DNA from: Candidatus Poseidoniales archaeon
Lineage (GTDB): Archaea > Thermoplasmatota > Poseidoniia > Poseidoniales > Poseidoniaceae
Length of the DNA stretch: 13,077 nt
Assembly: GCA_012959845.1 (NCBI GenBank)
Contig: DUCL01000207.1
Coordinates: 1 to 13,077 of the forward strand
Direction: 5' to 3'
Each line of letters starts with the position of its first letter. Positions within the stretch are counted from its first letter, which is position 1. A program made the translations under genes and the position numbers. Below, in pieces: positions 1 through 6,852 of the stretch. The notes beneath the pieces are model-generated. The model ran no database searches, had not been told where the DNA came from, and saw nothing but the letters and a program-made list of their open reading frames with translations.

Positions 1-1155
1 TCCCCATCCTCCAAGATCATCACCTTCACCAATATATCCGACTACAACTCTGCCTTCATCACCAGCAAAAATTGTTGGGAAACCAGTTTCGTTAACTCCA
101 GGTGGTGCAACCATCATCGGCTCAGACCATGTATCACCTTGGTCACGTGAATATGCCATCCAAGGCATATCGTCAATGCTTATCCATGAAGCGAATAGGT
201 TGCCGGCTTCATCTGCTGCTACGGCAACTTCGTGACTATGCCATCCCTCTTGCATTGGAACAGTTGTGGTAATCGTATGTTCAGTCCAAGAATAACCACC
301 ATCTATACTACGATAGACTGCAGGCCCATCACATGAAGGATTTCCTCGGTAGATTGCACCATCATTAGAACCGGCAAGATGTCCATGTAATCCTGAGCAT
401 TGAGCAGTATCTGTCGGGTATCCCGGTCGTTGTACATCCCATGTATGGCCACCATCAAGTGAACGTGAGCACTGAGGTCCTGCGGCAGAACTTCCAGTAT
501 TGATACAGAATACGAATATTGTTTCATAGAACCCTCTTCCATCTATATCGGGCATTGAAGCGATTGATTGGTGGTCTTGAGGTGTGTAATATCCTTCAGC
601 AGTGAATGGAATAGACCACGATTGTCCGTCATCATCCGAATATTCAACGAACATTGCAGTTAGAGCATGCATGTCAAATTTCACGATTCTGTCGGTCCAT
701 TTGTCAACATAGATGTAGGGGTCATTAGACGAAGGAACTTGTCCTATGGTCGGAATTATTGGATTAAAAGGCCCCATATTGTTCCAAGTTTGCCCTTGGT
801 CCATCGATGTAAATATCATACTTCCCGAACCAGTTCCACCATAGGAAGCGTAGTGTATGCCGCCGGTTGAGGTTACTCCAATGGTTGGCTCAAAGGTAGT
901 ATCACCCATCCCGTAGTAAGTTCCAATTGCGGGATAAGGCGTTGAATTACCAGTTAGGTTATCATATCCGATAGTATCATTGCTAGCATTTACTGCTCCA
1001 GCATAATGATACCATGATGTTGTTGTGAATAAACCGTCCAAAGGAGTAGTAACTTCCACTACTTGTTCAACTTCATCATTTCCAAAACATCCAGACAATG
1101 TTGCACTCAACATTAGAAGAGTAAACAATATTGCAGGTGAATTGCGTTGTCCCAT
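1..1155 (-). CDS. Asp-box (BNR) repeat lipoprotein, sialidase/exo-alpha-like beta-propeller, partial
   Basis: Reading the minus strand from an ATG at 1155 gives 385 codons with no stop before the window edge, so the C-terminus is missing. The N-terminus is a lipoprotein signal: MGQRNS, a hydrophobic stretch at about residues 8-20, then a lipobox LSGC with Cys23. An acidic/Thr-rich linker follows, so the mature protein should be tethered outside the cytoplasmic membrane. Five Asp-box motifs of the S-x-D-x-G-x-T/S-W type are visible: SMDQGQTW (117-124), SDDDGQSW (173-180), SLDGGHTW (232-239), SIDGGYSW (283-290) and SRDQGDTW (336-343). In known families these mark turns of sialidase-like beta-propellers. 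Cys217, 229, 253 and 275 could form disulfides. No glycosidase active site can be assigned from this part, so the substrate is unknown; it may be a sugar hydrolase, adhesin or binding protein. Its start is 129 bp from the divergent lemA start. Confidence 0.85.
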   Translation of the reverse strand, partial: MGQRNSPAILFTLLMLSATLSGCFGNDEVEQVVEVTTPLDGLFTTTSWYHYAGAVNASNDTIGYDNLTGNSTPYPAIGTYYGMGDTTFEPTIGVTSTGGIHYASYGGTGSGSMIFTSMDQGQTWNNMGPFNPIIPTIGQVPSSNDPYIYVDKWTDRIVKFDMHALTAMFVEYSDDDGQSWSIPFTAEGYYTPQDHQSIASMPDIDGRGFYETIFVFCINTGSSAAGPQCSRSLDGGHTWDVQRPGYPTDTAQCSGLHGHLAGSNDGAIYRGNPSCDGPAVYRSIDGGYSWTEHTITTTVPMQEGWHSHEVAVAADEAGNLFASWISIDDMPWMAYSRDQGDTWSEPMMVAPPGVNETGFPTIFAGDEGRVVVGYIGEGDDLGGWG

Positions 1156-1255
1156 AATGTCGCGGGGCGGACTATTACACATGATACTAACGCTTGAATG
1201 CGGTCTTTGTGGTATTGAGAGATTCAAATCAATATTGTGGATTGTTTGGGGAGTA

Positions 1256-1262
1256 TTCAAAA
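1256..1262 (+). promoter_or_regulatory. Candidate TATA-like element for lemA
   Basis: The sequence TTCAAAA lies 23-29 nt before the lemA ATG at 1285, the spacing expected for an archaeal TATA box when the transcript starts at or very near the start codon. No Shine-Dalgarno precedes the ATG, which fits a leaderless mRNA. The motif is weak and common in AT-rich DNA, so position is the main argument. Confidence 0.3.
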
Positions 1263-1284
1263 GTAGAGTCTCTATGTCATCAAC

Positions 1285-1863
1285 ATGGACATGAATATGG
1301 AGGCTGTAATTGGCATTATTGCAGTTGTGCTATTTGTATTGTTTTTGATTTGGTTTATCCAAACTTCAAACAGGTTGATAATTTTAGATGAGAATGTTGA
1401 GTTATCTTGGAGAAATATAGATGTTCTTCTAAAGCAAAGATATGATATGATTCCTAACCTTGTTGAAACTGTAAAAGGATATGCGGAGCATGAATCTGAA
1501 ATATGGAATAATTTTGCCGAAGCAAGAAATATGGGTTCTAGTTCATTAGCAAGTGGCAATATGGCAGGAGTTTCCAAAGCTGAGTCTATGCTCGCAGGTA
1601 TGATGCCAAGAATCAATGCTGTAATGGAGCAATACCCCGAATTAAAAGCAGATTCTTCCTTTGCAGACCTGCGAAAACAATTGGTTGGTCTAGAGAACCA
1701 AATAGCAGATCGCAGAGAATATTTTAATGCTTCAGCAACATCATATAACAAAGTCATTCGCTTGTTTCCAACTACAATAGTTGCTACAGTCAAGGGTAAT
1801 AAAAAGAAAGATTTGTTCATCGTTGAAGGTATTGAAAGAGAGAATGTTAAGATTCAATTCTGA
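1285..1863 (+). CDS. lemA: LemA family membrane-anchored protein
   Basis: A 192-residue protein with the full LemA layout. A single N-terminal transmembrane helix (about residues 6-25) is followed by a helical domain containing the family signature: a YN/N-R-L-like start, ENVELSWRNIDVLLKQR at 36-52, the IPNLVETVKGYAEHE stretch just after, and near the C-terminus a YNKVIRLFP segment. LemA proteins are usually about 180-200 residues, with a short outside N-terminus and a long helical domain; their biochemical role is not settled, although envelope or stress functions have been proposed. Three ATG codons (1285, 1291, 1297) occur before the helix. I keep the first because a TATA-like element lies 23-29 nt before it. 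The gene is divergent from the BNR lipoprotein and 108 nt ahead of the DHH gene; read-through into that operon is possible but not shown. Confidence 0.9.
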   Translation: MDMNMEAVIGIIAVVLFVLFLIWFIQTSNRLIILDENVELSWRNIDVLLKQRYDMIPNLVETVKGYAEHESEIWNNFAEARNMGSSSLASGNMAGVSKAESMLAGMMPRINAVMEQYPELKADSSFADLRKQLVGLENQIADRREYFNASATSYNKVIRLFPTTIVATVKGNKKKDLFIVEGIERENVKIQF

Positions 1864-1918
1864 AACAGTTATTGATGGCCTAAATGAACTCATTTCACGC
1901 TTTAGTCTCGCAATAGAA

Positions 1919-1927
1919 TTTACATAA
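1919..1927 (+). promoter_or_regulatory. Candidate TATA box for the DHH-TraB operon
   Basis: TTTACATAA lies 45-53 nt before the DHH gene ATG. Transcription starting about 25 nt downstream would leave a short leader that includes the Shine-Dalgarno at 1961-1966. A small inverted repeat, AAATGA-AC-TCATTT (1882-1895), lies just upstream and could be an operator or chance. Inference from position and composition only. Confidence 0.3.
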
Positions 1928-1960
1928 CATTCAAACACCATTGCCATTAATTGTAAAATC

Positions 1961-1966
1961 GGAGGG
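1961..1966 (+). promoter_or_regulatory. Shine-Dalgarno of the DHH gene
   Basis: GGAGGG, a near-perfect anti-16S complement, ends 5 nt before the ATG at 1972. It decides the start: the in-frame TTG at 1969 would leave only 2 nt of spacing, so the ATG is preferred. Confidence 0.7.
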
Positions 1967-1971
1967 ATTTG

Positions 1972-3366
1972 ATGTTCTTGATAATCGGCTCGGGAAACCT
2001 CGCAATTCGGCTTGCCACTTGGTGTCAAGGTAGTAGAGGTTGTATTGTTGTTGGATTGGGTGATAAGTTGCCCAGTCAGCAACAAGATGAGCTTGAAAAT
2101 ATCGAAATAATGGCGCTACCTAATGCAGTATCGTTGAAATCTCTTCCACTCAGTGATAGGATGCCAACTGCGGTATTGTTGCTCGACCCAAGTGCTTTGG
2201 CTGATTCCAACCCAATACAGGCATTGAATACAATGTGGCCTAAGGTTCCAATATTGACCACATTACCTCTACAAGGTGATGGAATTGACTTAGTTAGTAT
2301 TGATGATGTTTCATTTGCTGCAATCCAAGACAGGATTAGAGCATGGGAGCGAAAAGATGGTTCAGCAGTTGTGCAGAATTATCTTTCAAGCGTTCCTAGT
2401 GGCTCTAAGGTTGCAATATTTTGTCATGATAATCCAGACCCAGATGCACTTGCTGCAGGTCTTGCAATCCATGAATTTGTTAATACAATGGACCTTGATG
2501 CCAAATTATACCATGGTGGAGTGATTGAACATCAGCAAAATAGAGCGATGGTTCGTCTTCTTGAAATCCCTGTACGTCGCCTAATCTTAGATTGGGAAAT
2601 TGAGGATGTATTGAGGGAAAGTGATGTAATTATCACTGTTGATTTCCACAGGCCGGGAGCGAATAACATTCTTCCTGAAGATTGTGTTCCACATATTATT
2701 ATCGATCATCATAGTGTTGAAACAAGTGTTGCCGCAGATATCTCAATGGTTAGCCCAGAGTTTTCGGCAACTTCTTCGCTGGTTGCTAGTCTGTTGATGA
2801 GCATTGATTTCCAAATGAATGCAAGAGTTGCAACCGCATTAGCATTTGGAATTAGAACAGATACACTAGGATTTACAAGAGATTTCAATGCGGTTGATAT
2901 TAGAGCATTATCGTGGTTGAACGCATGGGTTGACTCCGACTTACTTCGTTCTATAGAATCTCCACCTCGCTCACAACAAACCTTAGAATCATTCAGTGAA
3001 GGTCTCAATAACAGGATTCTTGTCGGTAAAACATTGTTGGCACCGATTAGTGAAATGCCAAATAGAGATGCATTAGCTCAAATTGCAGATTTCTTATTGC
3101 CTACTGCAGATGTTGACAATGTTATTGTTTTTGGTCCAAGACGTGGAAGAATTATTCTTTCAGCAAGAACCAGCAATCCAAATATTCACATTGGCCGTCT
3201 ATTGGCCGAAAGATGGCCTGATGGATTAGCCGGCGGCCATAAAGCACTTGCAGGTGGCCAAATTCCTTTCGAAGTACTATTGGATGAAGTGGTCGACGAT
3301 ATTGGCCAAGCAAGCCAAGATGCATTGAAAGCCATGGCGATTGAACTTGAAAACATATTCAATTGA
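1972..3366 (+). CDS. DHH/DHHA1 phosphoesterase with N-terminal Rossmann-like (TrkA-N/RCK-type) domain
   Basis: A 464-residue protein. Residues 1-110 look like a reduced Rossmann domain: a hydrophobic strand and a glycine motif IIGSGNLA at 4-11, resembling the TrkA-N/RCK nucleotide-binding fold. The catalytic DHH domain starts near 140 with HDNPDPDAL (152-160), then D224 in VDFHRPG, the namesake IIDHHS (D245-H246-H247), and GIRTDTLGFTR (D297). These are the metal-binding positions of the family. The C-terminal DHHA1 domain carries GGHKALAGGQ (421-430). The family includes RecJ nucleases, oligoribonucleases (NrnA) and cyclic-dinucleotide phosphodiesterases (GdpP type); all metal ligands are present, so it is probably an active manganese-dependent phosphoesterase, but the substrate cannot be read from sequence. 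Cytoplasmic: no membrane segments. It forms an operon with the TraB gene 16 bp downstream. The start is fixed by the GGAGGG site. Confidence 0.85.
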   Translation: MFLIIGSGNLAIRLATWCQGSRGCIVVGLGDKLPSQQQDELENIEIMALPNAVSLKSLPLSDRMPTAVLLLDPSALADSNPIQALNTMWPKVPILTTLPLQGDGIDLVSIDDVSFAAIQDRIRAWERKDGSAVVQNYLSSVPSGSKVAIFCHDNPDPDALAAGLAIHEFVNTMDLDAKLYHGGVIEHQQNRAMVRLLEIPVRRLILDWEIEDVLRESDVIITVDFHRPGANNILPEDCVPHIIIDHHSVETSVAADISMVSPEFSATSSLVASLLMSIDFQMNARVATALAFGIRTDTLGFTRDFNAVDIRALSWLNAWVDSDLLRSIESPPRSQQTLESFSEGLNNRILVGKTLLAPISEMPNRDALAQIADFLLPTADVDNVIVFGPRRGRIILSARTSNPNIHIGRLLAERWPDGLAGGHKALAGGQIPFEVLLDEVVDDIGQASQDALKAMAIELENIFN

Positions 3367-3382
3367 ATAGAGAGGGGATTGA

Positions 3383-4546
3383 ATGACCGCATCGCCATTT
3401 ATTGATATAAATCCAAATCTCAGAATACTGGGAACTGCTCATGTTGCTTCAGCAAGTGTTGAAGCAGTAAGGCATCATATTGCCGAATATCAACCAGATA
3501 TCGTTGCTGTAGAGTTATGCAAATCAAGACATGATGCTTTGACTAGCGATCGCAGACTGGACAAGGAAGGATTGCTCAAAGTAGTCAAAGAAGGCAAGGC
3601 ACCATTGGTTCTAATTCAATCACTATTGGCTGCAGAACAGAGAAAACTTGGTTTGGATGAAGGCCAGCAACCAGGTGCAGAATTAATTGCTGCAGTTGAG
3701 GAAGCAAAAGCAGCAGATTTAGAAGTTGCATTAGTCGATAGAGATATCCAAGTGACATTGCGAAGAGCATGGAAGAATATGCGATTTAGAGAAAAATATA
3801 GAGTTCTAACTTCGCTATTAGCACAAGACGACGATGATGATGAAGCACCTGACATCAATTCTCTTCTCGACGATAGTGATTTGTTATCTTCATTGATGGA
3901 AGAGTTAAGGGGGTTTTCTCCGGGCGCTGGAATTGTATTAATCGATGAAAGAGATGAATATCTGGCGACTAAAATTTCAGCACTCAATCCAGATAAAAAA
4001 GTGCTTGCAGTAGTTGGTGCAGGGCATTTGACGGGAATTGAGAATTACCTCGTAAACGATAAATGTGATATCAATCGAATTGAGGAATTGCAAACCATCC
4101 CTCCAAAAACAGTAATGATGAAAGTGATGCCATGGGCAATACCAGTGTTGGTAATGGGATTAATGGCTTATTATTTGTCAACAGGTAGCGATGTTGACAT
4201 GGTACAATTTTTCACAGTATGGACAATTGCAAATGCAGTTTTTGCTGCAATCGGTTGCATTCTGGCTAGAGGTCATCCATTTGCGATACTTACAGCAGCA
4301 CTCGCATCTCCAATTACATCATTGAATCCCACATTAGCAGCAGGTTGGTTTGCTGGCTATGTACAATTGAAAATGGCAGAACCCAGTGCAGAGGATTTGG
4401 CAGAATTTTTGAAATTGGATAATCTTGGAATGTTTTGGTCAAATAAAGCAGGGCGGGTATTGATGGTAACAGCATTGACTAATCTTGGCAGTATGGCTGG
4501 CGCATGGGTTGCAGCAGCAGGATTACTCGGTGGATTTGGATTGTAA
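3383..4546 (+). CDS. TraB/PrgY family membrane protein
   Basis: A 387-residue protein with the family hallmarks: ILGTAHVASASVE near the N-terminus (GTAH at 17-20), DIVAVELCKSRHDAL at 39-53, an ERDEYLA element at 189-195 and GAGHLTGIE at 212-220. The soluble N-terminal half has an acidic low-complexity patch (five consecutive Asp at 149-153), and the C-terminal part holds about four membrane segments (about 248-265, 276-295, 299-325, 358-385). The family name comes from PrgY/TraB of enterococcal plasmids, which inhibit a peptide pheromone; the conserved GTAH and GH motifs suggest relation to a metal-dependent hydrolase fold (TIKI/EreA-like), but the archaeal function is unknown. The start ATG is preceded by GAGGGG (3372-3377) at 5 nt spacing. 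Cotranscription with the DHH gene is very likely. Its stop codon is 2 bp from the stop of folP on the other strand. Confidence 0.88.
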   Translation: MTASPFIDINPNLRILGTAHVASASVEAVRHHIAEYQPDIVAVELCKSRHDALTSDRRLDKEGLLKVVKEGKAPLVLIQSLLAAEQRKLGLDEGQQPGAELIAAVEEAKAADLEVALVDRDIQVTLRRAWKNMRFREKYRVLTSLLAQDDDDDEAPDINSLLDDSDLLSSLMEELRGFSPGAGIVLIDERDEYLATKISALNPDKKVLAVVGAGHLTGIENYLVNDKCDINRIEELQTIPPKTVMMKVMPWAIPVLVMGLMAYYLSTGSDVDMVQFFTVWTIANAVFAAIGCILARGHPFAILTAALASPITSLNPTLAAGWFAGYVQLKMAEPSAEDLAEFLKLDNLGMFWSNKAGRVLMVTALTNLGSMAGAWVAAAGLLGGFGL

Positions 4547-4548
4547 TC

Positions 4549-5466
4549 TCACAAGGTGTTGAGGACATTGAGTAAATCAATATGCTCTTCGACATCATGA
4601 ACTCGCAGAATATCTATTCCCTCATCATGTCCAAAGGCTGCAATAGCAAGAGTGCCAGATAATCTGTCATCTGTTTTTGTTTTTCCAGTTAGTTGTGAAA
4701 TCAACGACTTCCGAGATACACCCCATAGAATAGAATAGTTTTTCACTCCCCTAAACAGTTCATGTTGCTGAAGTAATTCCACATTATGTTGTAGAGTTTT
4801 TCCAAATCCTATTCCGGGGTCTAAGCAAATCAATTGTGCAGGATGTCCAGCCATGACCAATGCATTTGCTATTTCTTTCAAATTTTCTGAAACTTCTTGG
4901 CTACAATTCTGGTAAGTAGGGTTTGATTGCATATTGTTTGGCTCTCCCTGCATATGCATAATACATACAGCACAACCACTGTCAAGAACAACCTTGACCA
5001 TCTCAGAATCGCGCAGCCCTGATACATCATTGACCATATCCGCGCCTGCTTCTATAGCCTGTCGCGCAACTTCTGGTCTTCTTGTGTCAATAGATAGTAA
5101 ACCATCTGTATTTGCTTGTCTTAATCCAATGATGACAGGGATAACTCGGTCTAGTTCTTCTTGCTGTGAAACAAAGTCGGCATTTGGCCTTGTTGATTCG
5201 CCACCAACATCGACCCATGTTGCACCTTGTCGCCACATTCTCAAACCATTTTCTATTGCGCTCTCAAGGCTGGTTTGTCTTGAGGCTGCATGAAATGAAT
5301 CAGGAGTGATATTGAGAATCCCCATAATGATGCAAGAATCTTCATCATTTCTGCGTAAAGCAGCAGAAATCGCATCTCGGCGATGAGAATTGGGTCTAGA
5401 GTCGCCCTCCATCGTCATGGCCAGTGCGGCAGGTTTGATAAGATGTGACAGTGAAGGCCTTCGCAT
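4549..5466 (-). CDS. folP: Dihydropteroate synthase (DHPS)
   Basis: Condenses 6-hydroxymethyl-7,8-dihydropterin pyrophosphate with p-aminobenzoate to give 7,8-dihydropteroate in the folate pathway; cytoplasmic TIM barrel. Family motifs in order (numbering from the first ATG, 305 aa): MGILNITPDSF (48-58), GGESTRP (88-94), SIDTRR (125-130), VNDVSG (145-150), MHMQGEP (170-176), DPGIGFGKT (216-224), SRKS (251-254) and RVHDV (288-292). The pterin and pABA-site residues N52, D126, N146, D216, K253, R288 and H290 are all present, so it should be active. The start is uncertain. The ATG at 5466 gives a long unconserved N-terminus and overlaps the divergent gene's ATG. ATGs at 5418 and 5412 give 289 and 287 aa, closer to the usual size of about 280, and the last of these has a TATA-like element 22-29 nt upstream. 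Convergent with the TraB gene. Confidence 0.93.
   Translation of the reverse strand: MRRPSLSHLIKPAALAMTMEGDSRPNSHRRDAISAALRRNDEDSCIIMGILNITPDSFHAASRQTSLESAIENGLRMWRQGATWVDVGGESTRPNADFVSQQEELDRVIPVIIGLRQANTDGLLSIDTRRPEVARQAIEAGADMVNDVSGLRDSEMVKVVLDSGCAVCIMHMQGEPNNMQSNPTYQNCSQEVSENLKEIANALVMAGHPAQLICLDPGIGFGKTLQHNVELLQQHELFRGVKNYSILWGVSRKSLISQLTGKTKTDDRLSGTLAIAAFGHDEGIDILRVHDVEEHIDLLNVLNTL
5434..5441. promoter_or_regulatory. Candidate shared TATA-like element between folP and the membrane-protein gene
   Basis: TTTGATAA on the plus strand (TTATCAAA on the minus) lies 24-31 nt before the plus-strand ATG at 5465 and 22-29 nt before a possible minus-strand folP ATG at 5412. Neither start has a Shine-Dalgarno, so leaderless transcripts in both directions from one element are possible. 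Inference from spacing only. Confidence 0.35.
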
Positions 5467-6124
5467 GTCCGAAGAGGCTGAATCTCAATCCGATGATGAT
5501 GAGATGCCAATTTCTATCCCTCTTGAAGCGGAAGACCTCAGTGGATCCAATCTTGAATTGGCTGATCGTTTGATTGAACGTTTCGACCCTGCGAACCGTG
5601 GCGAATTAAGAGATATGATCTCAAGTAAAGGTCAATTTGGTGGTGGATTAGTTACTTTGATGGTTGTATTTTGGTGGTTGGCTGTAGACTCTATAACCGA
5701 TAATTTGGATGTTGGAGTTTCCAAATTCTTTGCTTTTAATTTCTCAGATGTTGCCCTTATTGTGATTGGATTGGCTTTATTCGCTTCAATCCTCAAAGAT
5801 TTGAGCAGGGAACTTGGACTTTTGGCACCTTCATTTATTTCAGGCGGAATGTTAATTTTCAGCGTCTTATATGTTTTTGAGCCTCTAGCCAATGGACTTT
5901 GGCCAAATGACTTTGACTTGAATGAAGGATTATTTAGAACTATTAGATTGGCCATTCTCTGGATTGGTGTTACAGTTGGAGCAAAAATGTTAGTTGATTC
6001 TGCATTGCTAATGTGGTTGAAAACATTCTGTGATTCTAAAGGAATTGATATTGAAACAAAAATGGCTATTGAACCACCTGCTGATGAGCCTGAAGATACT
6101 GATGTATTGACCGAATTCTTGTGA
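5465..6124 (+). CDS. Four-helix membrane protein of unknown function
   Basis: I do not recognise the family. The 219-residue product begins with an acidic, Ser/Glu/Asp-rich tail of about 25 residues, followed by an amphipathic charged stretch (ELADRLIERFDPANRGELRDM, about 31-51). Four hydrophobic segments follow at about 59-76, 93-110, 122-140 and 158-185; the last is long and may be a bent helix. The C-terminus is again acidic (EPPADEPEDTD). Both tails are probably on the same, cytoplasmic, side. An in-frame upstream ATG at 5390 would add 25 residues, but those lie inside folP on the other strand and behind the TATA-like element, so I use the ATG at 5465, which shares CATG with the outermost folP ATG. 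The trm56 gene follows about 37 nt later on the same strand, so the two may be cotranscribed. Confidence 0.72.
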   Translation: MSEEAESQSDDDEMPISIPLEAEDLSGSNLELADRLIERFDPANRGELRDMISSKGQFGGGLVTLMVVFWWLAVDSITDNLDVGVSKFFAFNFSDVALIVIGLALFASILKDLSRELGLLAPSFISGGMLIFSVLYVFEPLANGLWPNDFDLNEGLFRTIRLAILWIGVTVGAKMLVDSALLMWLKTFCDSKGIDIETKMAIEPPADEPEDTDVLTEFL

Positions 6125-6161
6125 CGGCATCCTCTTGAAGGACTGGTTGTTGGCTTGCGAC

Positions 6162-6728
6162 ATGGCAGGCGAAAGACTTGATATTTTACGCCTAGGTTAC
6201 CGTAAAGGACGTGACCCACGAATCACGACTCACCTAGCACTTGTTGCAAGAGCGCTAGGAGCAGATCGTTTCTTGCTCGCAGGCGATGAAGATGAAAAGA
6301 TGTTTGATAATGTTGAATCTGTCAATGCACGCTTCGGTGGCAATATGCAGTGTAAACACATCAAGAGCCCGATGAGTTGGCTTCGAAGGTTTGTTTCCGA
6401 AGATGCAGGTGATGGTGAGCCAGGAGTTGCTATTCATCTAACAATGTATGGTGAACCATTTAGAGATGCGATTCCAAGAATTAGGAGAGATAGACCAGTT
6501 GCAATTATTGTTGGTGGTGCTAAAGTTCCTGGAGATGTTTACAAATTATCACAGTATAATGTTGCAGTTGGTAATCAGCCACATTCTGAAGTAGCTGCTT
6601 TGGCACTATTTCTTGATGCGTGGTACGGAGAGGCTTCAAGTGAAAGAAATTTTGAGGGTGCCCGCTTGATTATCAAACCGTCGCTTGAAGGTAAGAAGGT
6701 CATTGATTTGGACCGTGAAGAAGAGTAG
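6162..6728 (+). CDS. trm56: tRNA (cytidine-56-2'-O)-methyltransferase, aTrm56
   Basis: Archaeal SPOUT-class (trefoil-knot) methyltransferase that uses S-adenosylmethionine to methylate the ribose of C56 in the T-loop of tRNA, stabilising the elbow of the tRNA. The 188-residue protein shows the family pattern from end to end: ILRLGYRKGRDPRITTH (8-24), ALGAD (31-35), IHLTMYGEP (91-99), AIIVGGAKVP (114-123) and the knot region NVAVGNQPHSEVAALALF (133-150), which forms the AdoMet pocket in this family. The ATG at 6162 puts LRLGYR at residue 9, as in known members. A TTG at 6135 would add nine residues and is less likely. No Shine-Dalgarno is seen before either. It follows the membrane-protein gene closely, and a clear gap separates it from carA. 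The family is essentially archaeal, which is one of the best clues to the organism. Confidence 0.93.
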   Translation: MAGERLDILRLGYRKGRDPRITTHLALVARALGADRFLLAGDEDEKMFDNVESVNARFGGNMQCKHIKSPMSWLRRFVSEDAGDGEPGVAIHLTMYGEPFRDAIPRIRRDRPVAIIVGGAKVPGDVYKLSQYNVAVGNQPHSEVAALALFLDAWYGEASSERNFEGARLIIKPSLEGKKVIDLDREEE

Positions 6729-6743
6729 TAAGTATTTTCTTAC
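6728..6743 (+). terminator. Weak hairpin with T-rich loop after trm56
   Basis: GTAAG-TATTTT-CTTAC starts at the last base of the trm56 stop codon: 5-bp stem, 6-nt loop. Archaeal termination relies mainly on T-rich tracts; the loop has only four consecutive T, so this is a weak candidate. Confidence 0.2.
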
Positions 6744-6753
6744 ACGATGCATA

Positions 6754-6839
6754 TAACGGCATTTGACCCGTGCTAAGAATCGTTGCGCAGTTCATCATTC
6801 TCATCGCAAGGCCAACCTAATGATTATGAGTCGCCGTTA
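6754..6839 (+). repeat. Long-range inverted repeat upstream of carA
   Basis: TAACGGC (6754-6760) is the exact inverted copy of GCCGTTA (6833-6839), enclosing 72 nt directly before the carA start. The ACGG of the left arm can instead pair with CCGT at 6768-6771 (8-nt loop), and a further TTGCG (6783-6787) / CGCAA (6805-6809) stem lies inside. If transcription begins near TATAA at 6752-6756 or further upstream this could be a structured leader; if carA mRNA is leaderless it would be DNA only. It does not fold as a tRNA. Confidence 0.3.
6821..6828 (+). promoter_or_regulatory. Candidate TATA-like element for carAB
   Basis: TGATTATG lies 25-32 nt before the carA ATG at 6853, the spacing for a leaderless archaeal transcript; no Shine-Dalgarno precedes that ATG. 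An alternative, TATAA at 6752-6756, would give a leader of roughly 70 nt. Confidence 0.25.
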
Positions 6840-6852
6840 ACGACCAAAGTTG

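Noticed and set aside
667..1294. Short plus-strand frames in the left region
   Set aside because: The minus strand encodes a continuous signal-peptide lipoprotein with five Asp-boxes across 1-1155, so the plus frames there are shadows, and the small remainder upstream of lemA has no support.
1272..1820. Long minus-strand open frame of 182 codons opposite lemA
   Set aside because: It mirrors lemA, which has clear family motifs; the antisense product shows no recognisable features.
3826..3845. Tandem GAC/GAT-rich tract that looks like a microsatellite
   Set aside because: It is in frame within TraB and encodes an acidic linker with mixed Asp codons; nothing indicates slippage.
3616..3987. Minus-strand open frame with poly-Ser opposite the TraB gene
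   Set aside because: Its Ser run is just the reverse reading of the Asp-rich codons of TraB.
5632..6219. Minus-strand open frame of 195 codons opposite the membrane protein and trm56 start
   Set aside because: It crosses two plus-strand genes and has no domain pattern; the plus-strand proteins have clear helices and aTrm56 motifs.
6754..6839. Possible tRNA gene, because a 7-bp acceptor-like stem encloses about 72 nt
   Set aside because: No T-loop consensus next to the right arm, no D-arm or anticodon arm fits on either strand.
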